A stretch of DNA of 64,000 nucleotides from Ichthyophis bannanicus (taxonomy: Eukaryota > Chordata > Amphibia > Gymnophiona > Ichthyophiidae), in contig CM066031.1 in assembly GCA_033557465.1 (NCBI GenBank), forward strand, positions 1,226,957,312 through 1,227,021,311, in the 5' to 3' direction. Below, in pieces: positions 57,075 through 64,000 of the stretch; position 1 is the first letter of the stretch, and each line of letters starts with the position of its first letter. The notes beneath the pieces were generated by a model. It saw nothing but the letters and a program-made list of their open reading frames with translations. It searched no databases and was not told the DNA's origin. Made by a program: the position numbers and the translations under genes.

Positions 57075-59858
57075 TGCCCCCACTCACCAGCACGGTCAGT
57101 GCCTCAACCTTGTCTTCTTCTCTAATTGCTTATCCTCAAATTTATGTACCTCAGTTATTCCCTTATCTGACCATGACAGGCTAAGCTTCACTCTTCATCA
57201 CCTCCTGCCTCTATCTCGCCCAGTCTCCTCCAATTTCTTTAGACATCTTCATGCTGTTGGCCCATCAGCTCTTCCCACTACTGTCTCATCACCTCTTTTC
57301 TCCACTACGTCATCTGAATCTGTTGATGAGGCAGTAGTTTCCTATAACACTGCACTCTCATTTGCTCTGGATGCTTTTGCTCTGCCCTTGCCACGTCCTG
57401 TGAGGTGTATTGCACCTCAGCTCTAGCTGTCTTCAACTACCCGCTATGTTCCTGTGCCCACTCAGCTAAGTGCACTTGGTTCAAATCCTGCACCCTTGTG
57501 GACTTTCTACACTTCCAATTCATGCTTGCCTCTTTCCAATCAGCCATAGCACTTGCCAAACACAACTATTATGTCCACTTGACTAACTCTCTTGCCTCTG
57601 ACCCTCGCCATCTTTTTACAACTTTCAACTCTCTCTTTAAGGAGCTTCTGCCTCTGACCTCTCCTTCCCTCTCTGCCCATGACAAAATCCACAAGATTAT
57701 ACTTCAATTCCCCACAAGGTCAACCCATCCCCTCTTCCTCCTCTTCATTCTCAACTCTTCCCCTCAACCTCTGCCACCCTTTCTTCCTTTTCTAAGATCT
57801 CTGAGGAGGAAATCACATCTTTCCTTTCCTCCTCCAAACTCACTACCTGCTCCTCTGATCCTATTTCCACCCATCTCCTAAGCTCTGTTTCCTCCACTGT
57901 CATCCCTTTCATCTCTCATATTCTCGACCTCTCGCTCTCTACTGCAACTATTCCTGCCGCTTTCAAGCATGCTGTGGTCACACCTCTCCTCAAGAAACCC
58001 TCACTTGACTCTACCTGTCCTTCTAATTATCAACCCTTCTTCCTCCTCCTCTTTGTTTCTAAGCTACTTGAATGTGTGGTTCACAGCTGTTGCCTTGAAT
58101 TTCTCTCCTCTCAAGCCCTTCTGGATCCACTGCAATCTGGCTTTCATCCTTTATATTCTACTGAAATGGTTCTTGTCAAAGTCTCCAGCAACCTGTTCCT
58201 GGCAAAATTCAAGGGCCTTTACTTGATCCTCATCCTTCTTGACTTCTCTGCTGCTTTTGACACTGTTATCACCTCCTTCTCCTCAATACCTTGTCCTTGG
58301 TTAGTTTCATGGGCTCTGTGCTATCCTGGTTCTCTTCTTATCTCTCCCATCACACTTTCAGCATTTATGCTGGTGGATCCTCCTCCACTGCTATCCTGCT
58401 TTCAGTTGGTATACCCCAAGGGTCTATCTTGGACCCACTCCTTTTCTCCCTCTATACCCAGTCTCTTGGTTCACTCATCTCATCCCATGGTTTTCAGTAC
58501 CATCTTTATGCTGATAACTCTCTACATCTGAAATCTCTCCAGCAGTCCAGGCCTGGATCACTGCCCTCCTATCTGACATTGCCACCTGGATGTCTCACCA
58601 CCATTTGAAATTGAACATGACCAAAACAGAGCTTCTTATTTTCCCCCCTAAACCACCTCTCCCGTTCCTTCTTTCTCAGTCTCTGTGGATAATGCTCTAC
58701 TACTTCCTGTTTCGTCAGCTCCTTCTCCACACACATCCAACTGATAGCTAAAACTTATCGCTTCTTTCTCTATAACATCAGCAAAATTCTCCCTTTCCTT
58801 TCTGAACACACTACTAAGACACTTATCCACTCTTTAGTCATCTCCTGTCTAGTCTATTGCATCTTCCCCCTTGCTGTCTCCCTCTGAACAGGACCGTACC
58901 TAGCCCTGTGCGAGCGGTGCAGCTGCACAGGGCGCAAAGGCTTAAGGGGCGCATTTCAGCTGTCTGCTGTTGCCTGCTGCCACCACTTTTTCTTCTCCCA
59001 GCGGCGGCAGGCAACAGCAGACAGCTGAAATGCGCCCCTTAAGACTTCTCGCGGTACGCTAAGCAGGTCTGGTCCCTCCCTCCTCTGATGTGGTGTCAGA
59101 GCAGGGAGGGACAGATCTGCTTAGTGCGCCGGCGACTTGCTTATCAGTCGCGCCTTTTCTCTCCCGCCCCCTTCCAGAAAGTGGCTAGATGGAGGTGCGG
59201 GGGTGGGGGCGCGCGCCCGATGTGCAAGTCCCAGAGGACACGATTCACGCTCTGGATGGCCCTGCCTCTGAATCATCTCTCTCCCCTTCAAACTGTTCAA
59301 AACTCAGCTGCGCGGCTAATCTTATGCCAGCCTCGATATGCTCATATAACCCCTCTTCTCAAGTCACTTCACTGGCTTCCTATCCATTTCCGTATCCAGT
59401 TCAAACTTCTACTGACCTATAAGTGCACTCATTCTGCTGCTCCTCACTATTTTTCCTCTCTTCTCTCTTCCTACACCCCTCCTCAGGAACTCCGATCTTC
59501 CGGCAGATCACTTCTATCTGTGCCCTTCTATTCTACTGCCATCTCCAGACTTTGATCCTTCCACCTTGCTGCTCCTCAAGCCTGGAACAAAATACCTGAG
59601 TCTGTGCGTCAGGCTTCATCTCTGGCCATTTTCAAATCCAGTCTGAAAACTCACCTCTTTGAGGCCGCTTTTGGATCCTGATCCATTTAGTCTCCTATGT
59701 TTCCTTACTATTCCCCTAGATCTATCCCTTTCCTCAGCTGCTGTATTGTTTGTCCTGACTAGATTGTAAGCTCTGATGAGCAGGAACTGTCTCTTACATG
59801 TCTGTACAGCGCTGCATGTGCCCTGTAGTGCTATACAAATGATCAGTAGTAGTAGTAT
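57075..59858 (+). mobile_element. L2-A copy 2, 5' truncated, head-to-tail with copy 1
   Basis: Starts immediately after the agt tail of copy 1, within the endonuclease (LNLVFFSNCL, VIPLSDHDRLSF). RT motifs in frames 57974-58531 and 58291-58608: [33 protein letters not shown], and QYHLYADNSL (second catalytic Asp replaced by Asn). The C-terminal part resumes after a hAT insertion at 59273 (SLHWLPIHFRIQFK). The 3' end has cagcgctgcatgtgccctg and an agt tail. Confidence 0.8.
58889..59264. mobile_element. hAT-like element inserted in L2-A copy 2
   Basis: 376 bp with an exact 8-bp duplication cctctgaa (58881-58888 and 59265-59272). It starts caggaccgtacctagcc and ends ggatggccctg. It contains a strong hairpin (about 58943-59043; arms cttaaggggcgcatttcagc, mirrored as gctgaaatgcgccccttaag). 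No transposase. Confidence 0.8.
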
Positions 59859-60892
59859 GTTCAAGATGTGCTCTCTGCCATATACACTAGTATATTATAA
59901 AGACAGGTCGGCGCTTACTTCTCTCTGTAAAATAGTATCTATATAAGCCCTTCTGTAGGCGACTGCCCATGGCATCCTGTTATAAAATTACGATGTGATA
60001 TACGGACAACACACACCTCAATAAAAACTGTGGGTCCCATTATCAAGAAAATAGGGATCACTCGGGCAAAGCAAATGAGAAAGAATTCCATAATAATAAT
60101 ATTCTGGACACCTGCAGTGCTTTAGAAGGATGATAAATATTCAGGGGTACTGTATCCCTTCCCTAAAGAGCTTGCAATCCAAGTGGGAGATAAAGTGAGC
60201 ACACAACAGACAGTTTCAACAATTTCCAAAGATATCTGAAAATGGAGGCACTCCAATCTTCACAACTATAAAACCGAAAGCTTTATTGAAGCATTAATAA
60301 TTGCCTTCCTGCCAAACTCAGGCCTTCACTTTTCCAGCAGTACTTCACATACTAGTGCCTTTTAACAATTGTTTTGGAAATATGCATGGCAAGTAGTCCC
60401 TGGAAGGCATTTTTTTTAAAGATCTGAAACCACATTTGTCTTGAAGAAAAATGGATTTTCTCGCATTTGGATGTCTGTATCTAAGGGGAAACAAGCTTAG
60501 TGATTCTGGTTTTTGGTATTCATAATGGTTTGAATACTGCTCTGATGAAAATGGGCAGAAAGAAACATCAGTGGTTTGGTCTTGTTATGAACAAATTCCT
60601 AATCTGCATGTTTACATACTGATGTTCACAACAGTACTGCATCTGTGGGAAGATAAGCACTAAGAAGCTATGTTTCTCTCCACAGTCATACCATAGTTCT
60701 CCAGGAACACTGGCATGTGTATCACTTTCTGTGCTGATACCCTATCATAGCAAAAGGTGCAGAAATGAACAGGGAAATATAACATTCAGTGCACCTCTTT
60801 TTCATGTGCCACTGGAATGAATATCCAAAATGCCTGAAATGCCAGTGACCTAAATACCATGCTGACATACACTGCAAAACTGTAATATTTTT
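59859..60892. other. Intron or intergenic sequence, no gene seen
   Basis: Unique-looking AT-rich sequence; no repeat ends, exon or RNA signal was recognised. Confidence 0.35.
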
Positions 60893-61790
60893 AGGGGCTA
60901 GTTACTAAGCTGCGGTAACTCAGTACTGCAGGTTACTGACTCCCATGGTAAATGAATATCGCAACTTATGATCAACCTTGCAATCTGTTATTTTTCCTGC
61001 TTGGAAGTAAGGCCATTAACACATATACCAGTACTGCCAGGTACCATCTTAAAGAAGCTGGGTGCTTACTAACATTGATTCAGACTCTCTCTTCCCCACT
61101 CAATACCCCTATCTCTCCAAAGACCCCACCCCATAGCCCAATAGAGAACTCAACCCGCCCCAAAGTCACCCCCAGGCCCTTTCCCCAACCCTGAGAGATG
61201 TCCCCCACACCCCAAAAGAAGCCCTTCACCCCCATCTAAGCTCGCCCTGGGCCTATCTTTCCAATCCCTCATGATCTAGTGGGTATGGGCCGGAGTGATC
61301 TCTAATTGCTCTTACCCTGTCTGACTCTGTGTTTCAAAATGGTGACTCGTGATCTCTAGTGATAATCTCACAATATGGTAGCTCAATCATTAGCGGTAGT
61401 ATCGCAAGACTATCACTAGGGGTTGCGAGTTGCCATTTTGAAACCCAGAGCCAAATGGGGCAGGAGCAACTGGGGATCGCTCTTTGCCTTGTACCTGCTA
61501 AACCGCCAGGGATTGGAAAGGTAGACTCTGGGAGCCTATGGGAAGGTGATAGATCTTTTGGAGGGCATTGGGGATGGGGAAAGGTTCTGAAGTGACTTCA
61601 AAGGGGTGGAAGTTCTTGACTGGGGTGCAGGAGGAATCTTCGGGAGGATGGAGTGTTTCGACTGATGGGGGGATGGGTGGTCTGCGCAGATGATGATAAG
61701 CATCCATTCTTTTTAAGAAGGCACCTAGGAGCTCCAGGCTGCATGTTAACTGCCTAGTCTTCCTACTACAGGTAAAATAAAGCTGGTGTT
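60893..61790. repeat. Long palindromic (foldback) element
   Basis: Left end aggggctagttactaagctg. Mirrored blocks around a centre near 61388: gtttcaaaatggtgactcg at 61331 with cgagttgccattttgaaac at 61425; ctttccaatccctc at 61258 with gggattggaaag at 61509; and C-rich left arm against G-rich right arm out to about 61720. The right terminus is blurred, so the right coordinate is approximate. Probably a non-autonomous DNA transposon. Confidence 0.5.
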
Positions 61791-62240
61791 AATTTTCCTG
61801 GAAAAATACAGCTTGTGAAGTTCAATGCAAGCTCCGTTATTCGAATTACATAATCATGAGGTCTTTTGCATTCATTTGCCTGCTTTGCATCTTATTATTA
61901 TATAGCTCACATTGCTGTAAACCTACATGCATTATAGTAGCATAATTCACAATTTTGCCATATAACTCTCGTATAGCGGGAGTACCATATCAATATCATC
62001 ATGAGCTCCATCAAGAAGCCCAGGGAGCTCTTTGACATAACAGAATTTCTGCTAAAGGTACATGATAGCCAAATATCCCAAGCCTTCATATGCCCCTATA
62101 TGATGGCACATCACCTATGAGACAAAAACATATCAGACAGCCCTAAGGAGTGTTTGACCCCTCTACCTAAGCCCCAAGATAACTACCAAAGCACATGGTC
62201 CACTTTCAAAGCATTGACCACTGAACACTTTGAAAGTATA
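61791..62240. other. Intron or intergenic sequence, no gene seen
   Basis: AT-rich, no recognised feature. The 60-residue minus frame has no support. Confidence 0.3.
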
Positions 62241-62271
62241 GGGCCCAATATTCAAAAGGCATTTACATGGT

Positions 62272-62544
62272 TTGGAGTGGCCTAGTGGTTGGGGCAAGGT
62301 ACTGAAGGTCAGGGGTTCAAATCCCACTAGAGGACAGCAACCTTGGGCTGGAAGGACTGGGGTTTCTAGCCCCACAGGTGCTCCTTGTGGTCTTTGGCAA
62401 GCCACTTAACCCTCCATTGCCCATGTTCCCTGTAAGTATTAGTGTATGTGTCTCATATCCCCTTGTGTTAAATGTATCTCAATTGTGTTGTGACCACTTT
62501 GATTGAAGGATAAGGCGGTATACAAAACTGTCTAAATAAATAAA
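62272..62544 (+). mobile_element. tRNA-headed SINE, variant tail
   Basis: Head almost identical to the SINE at 11484 (gtggcctagtggttgggg; B box ggggttcaaatccc), same caagccacttaaccctcc core, but a different 3' part (gaccactttgattgaagg, then gcggtatacaaaactgtct and a taaa tail). It is inserted in a repeat that begins gggcccaatattcaaaag at 62241. Confidence 0.75.
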
Positions 62545-62869
62545 GGCCACTATCTGGGATATTCATTGGCATAAACACAGTTAGTGCTGCTGAATATCCC
62601 CTCTTTTCTCACTTACATGCTGAGCATCAGGGTGTGTTGGGGGCCTTCTGGGGAGGAGCAGAGGTGACTGTAATCTTCTGATCTTGTAATCTTCTGGTCT
62701 TGTAATCTTCTAGTCTAGTCTCCGCTTGGTCCTGGGTTCATTTCACAGAGACAGTAAAGTAAGCATCACAAATAAGATAACCAAACAGGTGTGGCTTGGA
62801 AACAGGTCTTTATGTAGAAATAGGCTTATTACATAGTGAAGTAAGAGAGAATAGTCTATATGAAAGACT

Positions 62870-62985
62870 CTGTGTGTGCATGTGTGTATGAGAGAGAGAG
62901 AGGTAAGAACATGTGGGTCAGAGCCTCATGGCAAGGTGTGTCCGATGACAATAGGAAGAGAGAGAGAGAGAGAGAGGGGGAGGGG
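62870..62985 (+). repeat. (tg)n and (ga)n microsatellites
   Basis: Short tgtgtgcatgtgtgtatg run followed by two (ga)n tracts at about 62890 and 62955-62976. Confidence 0.8.
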
Positions 62986-63085
62986 TGAAGAGAATTGATT
63001 ATCAGAGCCTCCTGTCCTTCATGTCCGATGAGTAGTGGAAGAGAGAGAGCAAGAGGAAGTGTTTCTGTCCTTTATAGTGAATTTT

Positions 63086-63147
63086 CTCTAGCAACTCCCT
63101 TTGAGGTCTGCTATTGTTTCTAGCAACTCCCTTTGAGGTCTGCCATT
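63086..63147 (+). repeat. 31-bp tandem duplication
   Basis: Two adjacent copies of a unit beginning tctagcaactccctttgagg and ending ctgctatt / ctgccatt. Confidence 0.7.
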
Positions 63148-63359
63148 CTTGATTTAGCAGGGAGGGGCTGCAGACCATTCTCAACAGGCTTGGAGACTTA
63201 CATCAACAGGGGGTCAGAGTTAATCTCATCTTGTAAACTGCCCTATTACCTTTGGAGACTGAAATCACCAGAGTAACAAAGCTGCTTGAAATCCAAGGTC
63301 TGGGGAGCAGCCATGACACCTGAGTCATGCTGATGTATGCTAACAGTGACAACAATTGA

Positions 63360-64000
63360 TAACTGGGCAGCAGCGATATTGCATGCTGCCCGATTAGCGA
63401 CCTGTGCCTAAAAGATAGGCTCTGACTGCGGACATTTGGGAGAATAAAATTAATTTTCCCATTCACAAATGAGCTCCGGTATCGATCAGATGAGTACTAA
63501 AAAGGTTTTTTGAACTCTAATATTAGATTGATACACCAGGAGCTCAGTTTGAATGAGTTTTGATATTTAAATTGTGTAGAGGCACTAAAAGGTGTGCATT
63601 ATCTCACAGTTACTGGTTCTAGGGGTTGAACCGTGATTTAATTAAAAGGGAACTTACGCTTCAAGAGGGGATTTCCCCTCAAGGCAAAAACTTCCAACAA
63701 AAACATTTCTTTACAATTCAGTTTATTCATTACACTCTAGATTGGGAGAAAGTTAAGGGATAGAGTGAGGTTATTTGGTATTAGTTTGAGTAAAAGATAG
63801 GTGAGGCAAAAGCTTGCCTATCTTTAAGTGCAGGAGCTAACTGGGCAGCATGCAATATTGCTGCTGTCCGGTTATCGACTGTGGCTGAGAGATAGTGTGG
63901 CGATCCTGGATATTCAATGCCGGGGTGCATATGACCCCAGCATTGAATACCTGAGGTTAGAGATCGACAGGGAGAGCTATGTGCCAAATGGACGCATAGC
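63360..64000. repeat. MITE-like inverted segments at window edge
   Basis: The segment about 63365-63420 (cagcagcgatattgcatgc) is mirrored at about 63843-63875 (gcatgcaatattgctgctg). The 63900-64000 part shares the caatgccggggtgc / accccagcattgaat pattern with the MITE at 49698. It runs off the window. Confidence 0.45.

Noticed and set aside
1..64000. CRISPR array, bacterial operons, riboswitches or rRNA
   Set aside because: No regularly spaced repeats with unique spacers, no prokaryotic gene layout, and all strong signals are eukaryotic retroelements and DNA transposons.

Overview
This window is vertebrate nuclear DNA, most likely from an amphibian with a large, repeat-filled genome. The repeat mix is CR1, L2 and L1 LINEs, a DIRS-type element, Penelope-like fragments, mariner, many hAT and Harbinger-like DNA transposons, and tRNA-headed SINEs. 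A caecilian-like genome would fit, but that is inference from the repeat style alone. Nothing bacterial or viral was seen.

The only host gene I can support is a split protein-coding gene on the + strand. Five exons with canonical AG/GT borders and compatible phases lie at 6674-6809, 22181-22342, 23157-23315, 38450-38640 and 39282-39365. Together they encode about 244 residues of an alpha-helical protein that I read as the C-terminal HEAT/armadillo-like part of a RIPOR (FAM65) family Rho-interacting polarity regulator. The paralogue is not resolved. Introns are about 15.4, 0.8, 15.1 and 0.6 kb, and the gene presumably continues beyond both ends of the window.

Nearly everything else is mobile DNA, often nested.
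- 1-2 kb: a frameshifted DIRS-like gag on the minus strand.
- 4.6-5.8 kb: a DNA transposon with embedded tRNA-like pieces.
- 7.8-9.1 kb: a small Harbinger-type MITE whose filler is an inverted copy of sequence about 0.85 kb away.
- 12.4-19.6 kb: an L2-type LINE split by a hAT element (8-bp target duplication) and by a CR1 insertion.
- 19.67-20.99 kb: a dead mariner.
- 23.7-24.8 kb: Penelope GIY-YIG fragments.
- 24.8-31.1 kb: CR1 copies, one split by a 2.3-kb Harbinger-like element.
- 32-36 kb and 41.7-49.5 kb: three more members (3.7-3.9 kb) of that Harbinger-like family.
- 40.5-52.3 kb: an L1 ORF1-only element (minus strand), torn into pieces by at least five later insertions.
- 53.2-59.9 kb: two head-to-tail L2 copies with mutated reverse transcriptase motifs.
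- 60.9-61.8 kb: a long palindromic element.

The most novel-looking feature is the Harbinger-like family of large non-autonomous elements (called A-D here). They share TIRs of the form ggggtatgtttactaaac, no recognisable transposase, and a palindromic cassette flanked by convergent tRNA-like modules with A- and B-box-like sequences. One member also carries a 546-bp hAT-type foldback element whose insertion is proven by empty sites in two sister copies.
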